A DNA stretch of 64,000 nt from contig LATX02000209.1 in NCBI GenBank assembly GCA_001466705.2, positions 248,001 through 312,000 of the forward strand, read 5' to 3'. Positions 25,101-35,900 of the stretch are shown in pieces. Within the stretch, counting starts at the first letter, position 1; the number at the start of each line of letters is the position of its first letter. Made by a program: the position numbers and the translations under genes. Below the pieces are notes generated by a model. That model did no database searches. It had not been told where the DNA came from and saw only the letters and a program-made list of their open reading frames with translations. The stretch comes from Moniliophthora roreri. Its lineage: Eukaryota > Basidiomycota > Agaricomycetes > Agaricales > Marasmiaceae.

Positions 25101-27652
25101 ACTTGGACCTCCTTGACAACCTCCACTGGGACTTTCACTTCCTTCACGACTTCAACCTCTCTTACAACCTCAACAGGTACCTCTTTGATGACTTCTTTGA
25201 TGACTTCGACAGGTACTTCCTTGACGACTTCCTTGACGACCTCAACAGGAACCTCCACCGGCACTTTAACTTCCTTCACCACCTCGACGGGCACTTCTTT
25301 GACGACTTCCTTGATCACCTCAACTGGTATCTCCTTCACCACCTCGACGGGCACCTCAACTGGCACTTCTTTGACGACCTCGCGCACCTCCGGCTCAACG
25401 TCATCGGTCTGGCAGCCCATCTCCGCAGTCTCGACTTCGACTTCGACTTCGTACTGATCCATTCCAAGTTCAGCCATGATACCCATGGCAGTCGAATTGC
25501 CAGCACTTCCAGTGATATCACCCAGCGCTCGTCCCAAGTCTTCTGGAGCATCGGCAATGCTAGGCGGTCTGCCACCACCGACGCTGAGACCCATTCCTCG
25601 TCTTCTGCTGCCACTGCTGATGCTACCAGACAAGGGTCTGCCCCTTCCACGAGTGGAGCGCCTCAAAAGGGAGTGGCGTAGTGGACTTGGTGAGCCACGG
25701 CCAACAGAAGATGTCGAAGGTGTCCGTTTGAGCACGTTTGCAAAGGCCGGATCCATGCCTTCGATGCTCGTAACACTGGCGACGCTGTTCCTGTTCGACT
25801 GCGCCTGTGAAGGTGAGGCATGTGTCATATCAGGCACTTGGTCTTCGCCCTCGTACTCGTCCTCGGGCCGTTCTGGAGACATGGAAGTACGGCGTTCGCC
25901 AAACTGCGTGTACTCGTCGTCATCTCCTTGCGAAGAAACGAGGGAGAGACGCTCGTTGAGTGTGAGACCACCACGACGTGGCATGCGTCCTCTGATGGCT
26001 CCTCCTCGTCGATAAGGGGTTCCTACGTGTTGGCGAGCAGGTTTTCTCCCGGTAGGTGCTGGGAAGGTCTGTTCTTCTTCTTCCTCTTCCTCTTCTTCGC
26101 CTTCGACCCACTCATTGTCGTCGTCAAGTTCAGACATACCCATCTTGCGCCTCAACTCCATCTTCTCCCGTTTCTCTCTCCTGACAGTCCCTTGCAAGGT
26201 CTGAAGCTGCCTCTGAGCATGAGCGAGTCTCTGCTGCAACGTTTCTATCTCGTTCCGAGGATGACTGGGTGCCATGAATGGCGATGCTCCGCCAGGCAAA
26301 GGTGAGGCATCTGGTGAATCAGCATCGACGTCCAGATCGAACTCGTCGCCCAATGTGTACCCATAGCCGATCTTGCCTCTTCGAGTATTTGTCGAACCGG
26401 TGAAGACGCTATCTGCATCAGGTCCACCAGGTGTAAGAAAGTCATTCGGCATTCCGTCAGCATTCAAGCCCAGCGTGCCAGGACTTTGACCTGAGGTGTT
26501 TCCAAATCGACCGGCACCAAGTCCGGGCCTACGTGTCGCCCTCTCCACATCATTCTTGAGCCGTTCAACCGTAGCTTGCAAATCGCTCTTGTCGCGTTGT
26601 AAGCCTGCTGCGTGTTTCCTCGCAAGAGCAACATCGGTCTCGTGTTTTGCTTGCAAAGCTTCAAGGGAAGCTTGGGTTGCAGCTAGATCGGATTTCGCAG
26701 TTTCATGAGCATCGCGGGTGGTAGCAAGGGATTTTGTGAGGCGTTTTGTGTCTCCTTCAAGTTTAGCGGAGTGAGCGAGGGAGTTGGTGAGTTGAGTTCG
26801 AAGGTCTTGGAGAGTTACTTCAAGGTTCCAGTTCTCTTCTTTGAACTTGTCTGACGTGAGTGATAACGAGATGAGGAAATTAATTTAAGGAGTATAGTAC
26901 GATATACTGACCGGCGCTTTGTTCCTGTTGCTTGAGAGCTGTGCGAAGGCCTTCTACCGAAGCTTCCAAATCATCCCGTTCTTCTTTCATGTCTTGGATG
27001 GCCTTATCACGTTCGCCGAGGAGACTCTGCAAGCGACGAACTTCGTTGAGAAGACCGCTGCCGATTTCGAAAGCGAATTCTGAGGAGAAGGCTTATTGAG
27101 AATCCATCCCCTTGAGATAGTCTTGTGAGGTACTCACCGACGTCGTCTGCACGATGAGCGGCATTCTTGGCACGCCTGCTCTGTGCTGCTGCACTGGTCG
27201 ACGCCTTTGAACGCTCTCCGACAGACTCCTCTCTCGGTAGCTCTGCTACGGCCATTGAAGGTGAAGATGACGATGACTAATAAGAAGATGAGATTGAATG
27301 AACGAAGAAGAAATTTGGGCCGAGGGCTGACCTTTCCAAAAGCACTCGAAAGAACAGCATTCTCCCTGTCCCACTGAACCAAAGTCTCTGCCAGCTCTTG
27401 AAATTTTTCCTTTGCCTCCTTACCGACAGTACCTTCACCTCCAGACTCGTACCCTCCTTCTGTGCTATCAGCATCACCGATGACTTGCTGTAACTGGCGA
27501 ATTCTCTCTTCTAGTTCCATCTGCTGGGCAAGGACCCGCTGCCCAAGGGTACCAGCTTGTTGAAGCTGTTTCTCTTTTTCATCGAGAAGGGTTTGAAGTT
27601 GAGATTTCATGTCGGACGCGGAGGAGAGCTGAACGGGGTCGAGGATGGCCAT
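22150..27652 (-). CDS. Num1/Mcp5-like cortical anchor with PH domain
   Basis: Six exons: 27332-27652, 27138-27240, 26912-27079, 23113-26850, 22914-23056 and 22150-22857, with introns of 56-91 nt. Frame is continuous and gives 1,726 residues. Residues 1-260 are heptad-rich coiled coil (QLQTLLDEKEKQLQQAG and onward). The middle is low complexity: an acidic run, a tandem of P-V-E-V-x-K-E-V units at about 686-793, then Ser/Pro-rich sequence. The PH domain of the Mcp5 type begins near residue 1380 (MIGEFLYKYTRK, KRFFWVHPYTKTLYWSS) and ends after ERHDIWLNSLKYLLARPNP near 1505. The tail has an 11-His run near 1645. Fungal Num1/ApsA/Mcp5 proteins sit at the cell cortex, bind phosphoinositide through this PH domain and anchor dynein and mitochondria for nuclear and organelle positioning. 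The shared architecture (coiled coil, repeats, C-terminal PH) makes the assignment firm. Confidence 0.88.
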
Positions 27653-27860
27653 TTTCCCCGACTCCCTCCCCTTTGGAAATTGGTTCGAGTTGAGCTTATG
27701 CCGCTGTCACAGGTCACATTTTGGTCACATCTGCTCTGCACGCGTCTATCGCCTGCCATCATCACGTCGGTGCACAAGTTCTCCGTTTCCCCCGGGTAGT
27801 TCATTTTACATTGCTCGCTTTGCTAAAACTCTTCAGTACGCATGCCAGACGTTAACTGTA

Positions 27861-28290
27861 AATGTCTTGGTCCGATTCTGAATCTGAACCTGGCCGAAAC
27901 ATTCGCTTCCATTTCAGCGAGGTGTAGTCATTGGCCTGGGAATCAGAAACGCTAGCGCCCAAAGAACCAGACGTACCGATAAAGATACCCTGTCCCGGTC
28001 AAACCAGTTATTGTTCTCCAGTGCGCTCTCGAGTCTCAGCACAACTTCGGATTCTCGAGCTTGACGTCCGAGTCCAGAACCATCAAATCGCGATACCACC
28101 TTGCCTGCATACGCTCTTGCGACTCGGAAACGTTCCTCTTCCATACAACCTCTTTGCAACGAGGAAGCATATGCAGACATATCTGAGGCCGTACATTGAA
28201 ATGCAGTCCTTGAGGTATTATCGTGGGTACGCTAATTTTCGTAGGTTGTTGAACCTCGTTCCTGAAGATCCGTGAGTATCGGGGAGTACT
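27861..28290 (+). CDS. Hypothetical protein, exon structure uncertain
   Basis: A short opening exon MSWSDSESEPGRNIRFHFSE (from 27862) is followed by a GTGTAG possible donor. A 345-nt ORF then encodes a basic, aromatic stretch (AQLRILELDVRVQNHQIAIP … YNLFATRKHMQTYLRPYIEM … YYRGYANFRRLLNLVPEDP) and ends at a GTGAGT possible donor near 28273. The second block looks like real protein sequence, but I could not find a unique splice joining the two in frame, nor the 3' end. It is divergent from the Num1-like gene. No family is recognised. Confidence 0.3.
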
Positions 28291-29321
28291 CGTATCCCAG
28301 ATCTGACTCGACGGACGATCATATTCTCCAAAGATCTTGTGTTGACCGACACTTCTACACTAGGAATGTGTCCACAAGACCTCGATCTCTCCGTCCAGAT
28401 TTGCCGCAATAAGCACCTGGTAACCTGGCCATGACGTGATCACCTGCAAGAACCCCAACACTGTCCTCGGCCTCGGTCCTTTCATCTCCAGCGCTCTTCC
28501 AGACGCTTATGTATTGCATATGGAACCGCACTTACTGCTACTTACGACCCTGCATGCCGACCCACCGAGGATCCAACTGACGTGGCGTATTTACCAAATA
28601 TCTACGCCATAGTGTCGTGCACGGCTTCGGGATCTTGCTGGGCGATATACTTATATCCCGAGAGACTCCGGAAAACGATATTTTACTTGTTGGCTTACCA
28701 GCAAGAGAAACACGTCATAGCGAGCGACTCATTCGGATATGCTGTTCATTTCTGGTGATTGATGTCTTTTAGACTGATAGCCCTTCCTTCATTTCTATAT
28801 AAATCCATGGCATCGAAATTCCTGCTGGAAAATGTCTGCCGGCCACCTCATCGATCTAGAATTGTTTGCCTCGAGACTCCTGAGGGTTATTCATATCTGC
28901 CAGTTTGAGCATAAGGGACTGTCTCAAGCGATATCTTTGATGAGTATATCATTTACATGTTGGCCAATCTTGTCGTGTCTCACACCCGCTGAATGCGGAC
29001 TTTACTGTCAGATGTTCAACTGGTACAAGATTTCCCAAGCAATACTCATTTATTACGGAACCCAGAATAACGAGCCTGCCAGATCGCAGACAATGCACGA
29101 TGAAGTTAGATGAAGGGTATGTAGTATTATCTATTATTGGTAGAGTCAAGATAGAACTAAGTAAGTGAAGGACACTAAAAAAGAACGATATAAGTACGGA
29201 AAGGTCTAATTCAAACAAAGCTCTCGCACGTAACTCCAACCCCTTACCGCCCACCGGGGTAGCCTGGCGATGCGATTCCGCAATAGACGCGTTGGTGCTA
29301 TCGCCCCAGTGGCTAGGATTG
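28291..29321. other. No supportable gene
   Basis: About 1 kb with short, incoherent ORFs. It may include 3' exons of the uncertain gene to the left, but no splice chain could be supported. Confidence 0.35.
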
Positions 29322-29642
29322 TTAATAGCCTGTTGAGCAGGACCCCCAAGCCGATCCCACTTGTGCAAGAGTAGGCAAATCCCCACTCTTATCCGTAATG
29401 TCAATGGCATGCGAGTTGATAACTGGTTCAGCAGAGTACTGGAGCTTGACATGGGTGCCATCGACGTTGGCTCCGTCGGGATTAGGGTACTTGCGCCAAT
29501 GACCATACGCAGAAGCCGTCACGCCGTCATTGATATGATTCGTCCTGAGATCCAAAGATACCACGGCACCCTCCCAATCGTGTCTACGGCCGATACCAGA
29601 AATGCCAAGGAGAATGGTGGTAAAGAGGTTGCGGAACTGCAT
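29322..29642 (-). CDS. Small putative secreted protein
   Basis: A single 106-codon frame starts at ATG 29642 with MQFRNLFTTILLGISGI, which resembles a signal peptide (basic n-region, hydrophobic core), then a mature part of about 88 residues without a recognised domain (GAVVSLDLRTNHINDGVTAS, HGHWRKYP-like aromatic region, SHAIDITDKSGDLP). The frame is open further upstream, but the hydrophobic start at 29642 is the natural choice. No family is recognised. A downstream intron at the GTGGGATC near 29363 is possible and would change the C-terminus. Confidence 0.35.
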   Translation of the reverse strand: MQFRNLFTTILLGISGIGRRHDWEGAVVSLDLRTNHINDGVTASAYGHWRKYPNPDGANVDGTHVKLQYSAEPVINSHAIDITDKSGDLPTLAQVGSAWGSCSTGY

Positions 29643-31087
29643 GGTAAAGATGATTGGAAGAGCGCTGACTGGATAATGTGCTGCTGAGCTCATTCCAGAA
29701 GAAAGGTCGTGCTTGTATAGCAAGCACTCGAAAGGTTGGGGGCTCAGCACTCCGCGCTTATCTGGCGAGATTCTGAAAGAGACGCCACACGTGTGACGGC
29801 GCCACACATCAGCCACGCGTTCGAGAGTAGGAACAGGTGCTCGTGTATGGTTCTACGGTTAACCGTTGATTGTACTTTGAAGTACTCAGGCACCACTAAA
29901 TCGTTTATTACTTACATATCTGCTTGGTTATGGTCTACTGAATGCGAATGAGGTCCAGTAGAAGCTGATCATGACATTGCAATGACGAAGGGTGTATATT
30001 CGACGTTCCTCTGTATGCCGCCGGCGGCGGAAGTGTCGAAATTCCTCACTGACAGAAAGTGAATTGAATTTCACGTTGCAGCCTTACATCGCACAAAATG
30101 GCAAGTTGGCATGACCGAGGAACAACGCCCAACACTCATGAAAAACCCCCATATACCTAAGGATCCCCGGTTATGGGGGTTATGGCCAAGGTGGGGGGGT
30201 GGTTTGTCACCCATGATTCGTCGTGACTCTCCGCCAACTGGTTTTGAAGTCAGTGATTTGATGTGATCAGTAAATGGGGCTCTTTGCAGGTTAGCAGACA
30301 ATCATAACCAGTTAAGGTCAGGTTATAGTGGGTGATGGTGGTTAAGGCTGGTTTGCGTGGTTATGACAAGTCAGGGTGGTTATCACCTATTTTGGGTGTT
30401 GTAACCCCCATAACCCCCTTAACCAGTTTTCAGCAGTATAAACAACCAACTACAGATATACACTGTCAAGCTGTGCCCCAAACATTAGGCTTGCCATTGG
30501 ATTCAAGAGAAGTATATTAGCATCTATCTACATACTGTACACATCCAAACAAGAACAAGAAATGCACTACATAAGCCCAGAGTCCAACCACCCAGCACAC
30601 CAATGATCTCAGAGGCAGAATCCTGAGTTACAAAATGTGTTCTGAAAGGACAATGTCAACACAGGTATCACAAATGAAATTATGGCTTTATACCATTTAC
30701 AAACTCATGCAAAAATACAAACAAGCTTCACCTGTGGACCTTTGGCTCACCCACTCACATAGAGTTTGAAAGTAGAGACTGAGATTTACACCCATCATCT
30801 CATTATGTGAGTTGAATTGGGTAGAACTGTATCTGTATGCACATATATAACTTGTAAATGAGTCTCACCCATGGCTGAGACATGTCACTTACTTGGTACA
30901 GGATACTTGGAATCTTCAAGGACTTGTGTTCAATGGGGTTGATCAGTTCTGAGATAACTGGATGTAGATGGTCAATGAAGGCTTGTGTGACAACAGCCAG
31001 CAAAACACACCAATTATACCCAGACTCTGCAACTACAGATCCAGAAAGGGTTTCACTGCCAAAATATCAGGATTCAGAATTAATATT
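29643..31087. other. Repeat-rich left flank of the retroelement block
   Basis: No gene is supported. From about 30130 to 30430 G-rich motifs on one side (GGTTATGGGGGTTATGG at about 30169-30185) face their inverted form on the other (TAACCCCCATAACCCCC at about 30401-30417), suggesting a small fold-back repeat. Similar TAACC-rich sequence recurs at about 38990-39070. Confidence 0.4.
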
Positions 31088-31092
31088 AAGGT
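31088..31092. repeat. Target-site duplication AAGGT, left copy
   Basis: AAGGT at 31088-31092 is repeated at 38308-38312, immediately outside the two LTRs when the termini are taken as GTTAC…GTAAC. With conventional TG…CA termini the duplication is not perfect. Confidence 0.5.
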
Positions 31093-31512
31093 GTTACGTT
31101 ACTTGCGCAGCAACGTCAACTCAACCACTCTAACGAAGTGTCATCTTCGTTCAAGCAGTTAGTCAGGTTCAAGTTTGAGTTCATTCAGAAGTCCTTCAAT
31201 TGTTGCGTTGACACAAGCTAGTATAAACCAGGTCAAGCTGGAGACTCTGAGTCTCAGCTTGAGCGCTTAAATACATTACAACTGCTCTAGTACTTCTATG
31301 TATGGAAGAGTGATAAGTCTGGTTATTTATGTAAGAATTCCTGAGTCTATCGGAGTATGAATAATACAAAGGAATGACTAAAAGGGGAGCTGAGAAAGTG
31401 TATGAGTCCAATGACAAGGGGAAGCATATGGAAGAGAAGAAGAAGGGGGCTGGGAAGGTGTATGAGTCCAATGGAAAGGGAAGCATAGGAAAAGAAGAAA
31501 AGAAACGTAACA
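31092..31512 (-). repeat. 3' LTR of chromovirus copy 1
   Basis: About 421 bp beginning TGTTACGTTAC and ending CGTAACA. It matches the LTR at 37871-38308 except for one 17-bp indel and about 15 substitutions, all transitions by my count. The purine-rich primer site for plus-strand synthesis lies next to it on the element strand (complement of 31513-31530). Confidence 0.88.
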
Positions 31513-31552
31513 TTACCCCCTCAACAAGGGGCAAACTCTGCATTGCCTACAC

Positions 31553-32212
31553 CTAAGATTCTCCATCACCGTACAATTCCGCATCATAATCATATGACAT
31601 ATCCGGCATCTTGTCCACTGTTCCCATTCTTGGTGTGTCTGGAAGATTGACAGTGGGCTGCCATCCTGCAGCCATCCACTCGTCGACTGAGAGCAATCTC
31701 ACCTTTCGGGAATCTGCCCCAATGAACAGCAGCTGAGCATCTCTATCATACTCTTGGACCATCTCCTCAATATTCTCCTCTGAGATTGTCATAGGGCTCA
31801 TCGTCATAACAGTGATCATCTGACATAGCGTCTGAACCTGAATCAAACCCTCAGTGCACAATACGGCGAGACCTTCATTGTTCAGGACAGTGGCTAGATG
31901 TATGTCCAGGTTGAGTTTTGAAGCATCTATGACACATGTACTGTGGGCAATATTGGGTGAAATGGCGTTCCAGTCCACACACAGGGCAGAGATGTGGTTG
32001 ACGAGCTGCATCATTGGGGTCAGAACTGGAGTCGGACTTCTCAAGCTGAGCCTTGGTAGGTTGTTGCCTCTTTCGGGGGTTTGATTCTCCTGTTCGTCAT
32101 CCTCGGCCCTGTCCTCGAACTCCTCGAGAGCGACCTCCCCTCCAACCACGGGGATATGTTCCACTTTCTGGAGGAACTGAGGCCTCAGGTGTCTGAAGAT
32201 TTCGGGGGTCAA
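31553..32212 (-). CDS. ORF3b of chromovirus copy 1, unknown function
   Basis: A 219-codon frame downstream of integrase and ORF3a, overlapping ORF3a by 116 nt in the +1 frame, and ending 41 bp before the 3' LTR. The product is acidic. It contains VNHISALCVDWNAISPNI, a central hydrophobic region and an acidic tail rich in Asp/Tyr (DMSYDYDAELYGDGES). A related sequence with many replacements, DHVSALCADWSTISPETA, is encoded by the diverged copy at 41224-41694, so the protein is under constraint. No domain was recognised. It could be a separate protein or the C-terminal part of ORF3a reached by frameshift or splicing. Confidence 0.6.
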   Translation of the reverse strand: MTPEIFRHLRPQFLQKVEHIPVVGGEVALEEFEDRAEDDEQENQTPERGNNLPRLSLRSPTPVLTPMMQLVNHISALCVDWNAISPNIAHSTCVIDASKLNLDIHLATVLNNEGLAVLCTEGLIQVQTLCQMITVMTMSPMTISEENIEEMVQEYDRDAQLLFIGADSRKVRLLSVDEWMAAGWQPTVNLPDTPRMGTVDKMPDMSYDYDAELYGDGES

Positions 32213-32927
32213 TGGCAGTCAGAGGTCCGGGCTGGAGTGATGCAGTGGGGTCGACTGACTCGATCTTAGGCTTGATGTTGGGATCGGGAGTGGGGTCAGG
32301 ATAAACGAGGGCGTTGTCGGGTTTGGGGGTGGAATGGGTAATGGTGGGGAGTTGGTTTTCGGCGGGTAGGGGTTTGGAGGTGAGTCTGGAGATGAGACTT
32401 TGGGTGTTGTTGATGTCAGGACGGGGGTATCCATTCCCATCGGTTTGTCGTCTGAGTCGGTCGATGAGGCTGAAGGAGAGTGGATCAGGGTAGACTGACA
32501 TTTCTCTGGGATCTGTGGGAGGAGGCATGGACAAATGGAGATGATATGGGAATGTAGACGATACTGTAACGGGACCCATGAGCCCCAACTGATAGTTGCA
32601 GGCGTACATCACCTGGTTTGCAATTTTGAGGCTGCAGCTTTCGATGATTCTCTCGAAAAGCTTGCGTTGGGTCCTGAGGAAAAACAGGCTTTTGACGCAG
32701 GGTTCCAATCTGTTGTGTTGATCAGCGGCAGCTCTGATCTGGTTGTCATACTGTTTGGAATTAAAGAGGTGAAGCAGCTGGTAGGGGTTGGGCTTGAGAC
32801 TGTTCGGGTAGGTGATGTTTTCTCCGTATCGTCCCTCCCCCGACACAGTAGGAACAGGGCTCAGGACTTGGGCTGACTGGCTGCTAGAAGCAGAAGAGGA
32901 AGAGGCGGTGGCGGTTGCACTGGACAT
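32097..32927 (-). CDS. ORF3a of chromovirus copy 1, unknown function
   Basis: An uninterrupted 276-codon frame whose ATG lies two nucleotides after the pol stop (TAA-CC-ATG). It starts with an Ala/Ser/Thr tract. A helical region with LLHLFNSKQYDNQIRAAADQ and ESCSLKIANQVMYACNYQ follows. Next comes Pro-rich sequence (HLHLSMPPPTDPREMSVYPD) and an Arg/Gly-rich tail (GWRGGRSRGVRGQGRG). The diverged copy at 42.39-42.76 kb encodes ESCSLEITNQVLFACNYG and PYHLHLFMPPPADP. Conservation at amino-acid level with changed nucleotides argues for a functional protein. Gag, pol and known envelope motifs are absent; the RGG tail suggests nucleic-acid binding, which is inference only. Confidence 0.65.
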   Translation of the reverse strand: MSSATATASSSSASSSQSAQVLSPVPTVSGEGRYGENITYPNSLKPNPYQLLHLFNSKQYDNQIRAAADQHNRLEPCVKSLFFLRTQRKLFERIIESCSLKIANQVMYACNYQLGLMGPVTVSSTFPYHLHLSMPPPTDPREMSVYPDPLSFSLIDRLRRQTDGNGYPRPDINNTQSLISRLTSKPLPAENQLPTITHSTPKPDNALVYPDPTPDPNIKPKIESVDPTASLQPGPLTAIDPRNLQTPEASVPPESGTYPRGWRGGRSRGVRGQGRG

Positions 32928-32929
32928 GG

Positions 32930-35900
32930 TTAATCTGGAGTGGGGATAGGGTCTCTAGGCTTTATCCGATGTCTTTTTATATATTCTTTGAGGAGGTCTA
33001 GGCAATTCACCATTCCCTCCATTCGGATCCATTGGTTATGAGACGAGTCGTATCCGGTGTATGAGACTAAAAACTCCCATGGCCGTTTCTTTGGTCTATG
33101 TCCTACAACCACTTCTACTTTGTATTCTTCGAATTCTTCGATAAGATCCAGGGGTGGTTCTGTGAAACTCGGTCCATGGGCCTCAGTCTCTTTGAACGGT
33201 GATAAAAGGGCTGCATGGAAAACAGGGTGGATCTTCCATTGGTGTGGTAAGTCTAGCCTGTACGTCACTAGTTCTAGGGCCTCGAGGATTTTGAATGGCT
33301 CTTCCTGTTTCGGAGCTAACTTCTTTGACAGGTATTCCATGGCTAGATTCTTCGCTTCCAACCATACTTTCTGTCCTTCTTCAAATGTGTCCAACTTCTG
33401 CTTTTCTCTTCATATCATTCGTTGTCTTGCGAGTTCCAATAGACTTGCGGTTTCTTCTCTGATTCTTTTCAACTCCTGAAGCTGTTCTTCTACTGAGGGG
33501 ATTGTTGTTCTTTCGAATATGGTTGGGAGTGGGTGGGGGTGGTATCCCATCATCATAAAGAATGGAGATTTCTTGAGAACGGAATGAGTTCGGTTGTTGT
33601 GCGCGAATTCTGCTAAAGGAAGGTATTCCTTCCATTGGGTTTGTTCCTTCGAGCAGAATGCCCTGAGGTAGATTTCAATTTCCTGGTTTACTTGTTTGGT
33701 TTCTCCATCTGTTTGTGGGTGAAACACCGTGCTCATCGAATGTTTGATGGACAATTGTCTTCCCATCTCTTGGAATACTTCCGCTGCGAATCTGGGGTCT
33801 CGATCTGATATGATGCGATCCGGTAATCTGAACCTCTTGTAAAGATGTTGGATTAATAATTCCGCTATTTTCGTGGTGTCCGTTGTTTTAGTGCATGGAG
33901 TAAAAATCACCCCCTTTGTAGAGGAGTGGTCCACCATGACCAAGATAGAATCCATGCCATCGCATTCAGATAGGTCTGTAATCAAGTCCATTGTGCATGT
34001 TTGAAATAGAAAGGAGTCAGGTGTGGGCTTGATCGGTTTTATGGGTGCTTTCGTGAGATGAGTGTTAATTTTCGATTGCTGACATGTGACGCATCTGTCA
34101 ACAAAGGATTTGATGAACTTTGCCATACCTGGCCACCAGAAGTCTCTTTGTACTTGTTCGATTGTGTTCCATTGACCAGGATGTCCTACGCCCGGTGTCT
34201 CATGTATGGCTTGAACTATGCGGCACCGAAGATCAGTATCATTTGGCACGTAAACTCAGTTTTGGAAGAAAAGTAGTCCATCTTTGATCTTCCAGTCCGA
34301 TAAAGCGGATTTGATTGGCGGCATGCCTTGTTGCAACAATTGCTCTAAGGCTGACTTGTGGAAGTCGTCTGAGCCCAATTGTTCTACAATGTCTTCCTTC
34401 ATCCCCAGATCAATTCCTTTGATAAAAAGTCAGTCTGGCAACATGACGATATCCTCGTTGTCGGTGTCTACTTCGTCCTGCTCGTTACTCCGTCGTCACA
34501 AAGTGTCAGCTTGAGTGATTGATTTCCCTGGGACGTGTACCAGCCCTAGATCGAATTCCAATAAGAAAAGACTCCACCTGGCTTGTTGTCTATTCAGTTT
34601 CTGTGCCATTCAGAAATATGTCAAGTTCTTGTGGTCCGACAGGATTACGACCTTGAATTTCCCTCCCATAAGGTAATGTCGCCATTCCATTAATGCTCTA
34701 TAAATGGCTAGTAGTTTGCGATTGTAGATCTCGTAGTTCCATTTCATGGGCGATAAGGACTTTGAAAGATATCCGCAAGGGTGCCATTCGCCATCTGTGC
34801 CCTTTTGTCTGAGAACTGTGCCTGTAGCCCATTTGGATGCATCAGCTTCTATGATAAAGGGTTTATCGACATCCGGCATGACGAGTATTGGTTCGGATAG
34901 GAATTTCGCCTTGAGGAGGTCGAAGGCTATCTGACATTCCCTGGTCCATTCGAATTTCCGATTCTTCTGCAGCAGGTCGTTTAAGGGTCTTGTCAGCTGT
35001 GTGTATTTCCCTATGAATTTCCTGTAGAAGTTCCTGAATCCTAGGAACGTGCAAACTCCCTTCACTGTTTGCGGGGGTTCACATTCAGCTATTCCTGCCA
35101 GCTTCACAGGGTCCATCACGATGTAACTGGGTCATATGACCATTCCCAAGAATATCACTTCTGTTATGTCAAACTCGCATTTCTCTGGTTTAAGGAACAG
35201 ATCATGCTTCTTGAGACGACGCATCAATCGTTCTGTTCATTCCCTATGTTCGGTTTGATCCTCAGAAAAGAGAAGGATGTCATCCATATAGACTACGCAC
35301 CATCCTTCATCGATGAAGTCGGAGAGGATGTTGTTCATAAAGGCCTGAAAGGTGGCTGGGGAATTGCTTAGCCCAAAGAACATGACTGTCGGCTCAAAGA
35401 GCCCTCTATTGGTTTTGAAGGCAGCCTTCCATTGATCTCCATCTTTTATCCTGACATTATTGTAACCATTTCAAAGGTCGAGTTTCGTAAACACTGTGGC
35501 TCCTTTTAGTTTGTCGAGAAGCTCCGAAATTAATGGCAAGAGGTAGATGTTCTTTACCATTCCCTTGTTGAGTTCTCTGTAGTCCTGAGTTGGTCATAGT
35601 GCTCCCTTCTCTTTTTTTGCCACAAAGAAGAAAGGGGACGCCATCGGTGATTTGGTTTTACGAATGTATCCCTTCTGTAGATTTTCTTCGAGGAATTTGT
35701 CTTGTTCTACTTGCTCTGCAGGGCTCAGTGGGTACAATTTACAGTTCCTCGGTACAAAATCCAGTTTGAGGTTGATTGCGTGATCATAGGTTTGAGCGGG
35801 TGGGAACCGTTCAGCCTTTCCCTTTTCAAAGCAATCTCGGTATCCCAATAGATATTTGGGAATGAGTTCGTTGATATCCCTTTTCACTGCTTGCTGCTGG

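Noticed and set aside
24837..25681. Long plus-strand ORFs opposite the Num1-like gene
   Set aside because: Their Thr/Ser- or Leu/His-rich composition is the mirror of the PVEV repeat tract on the coding strand.
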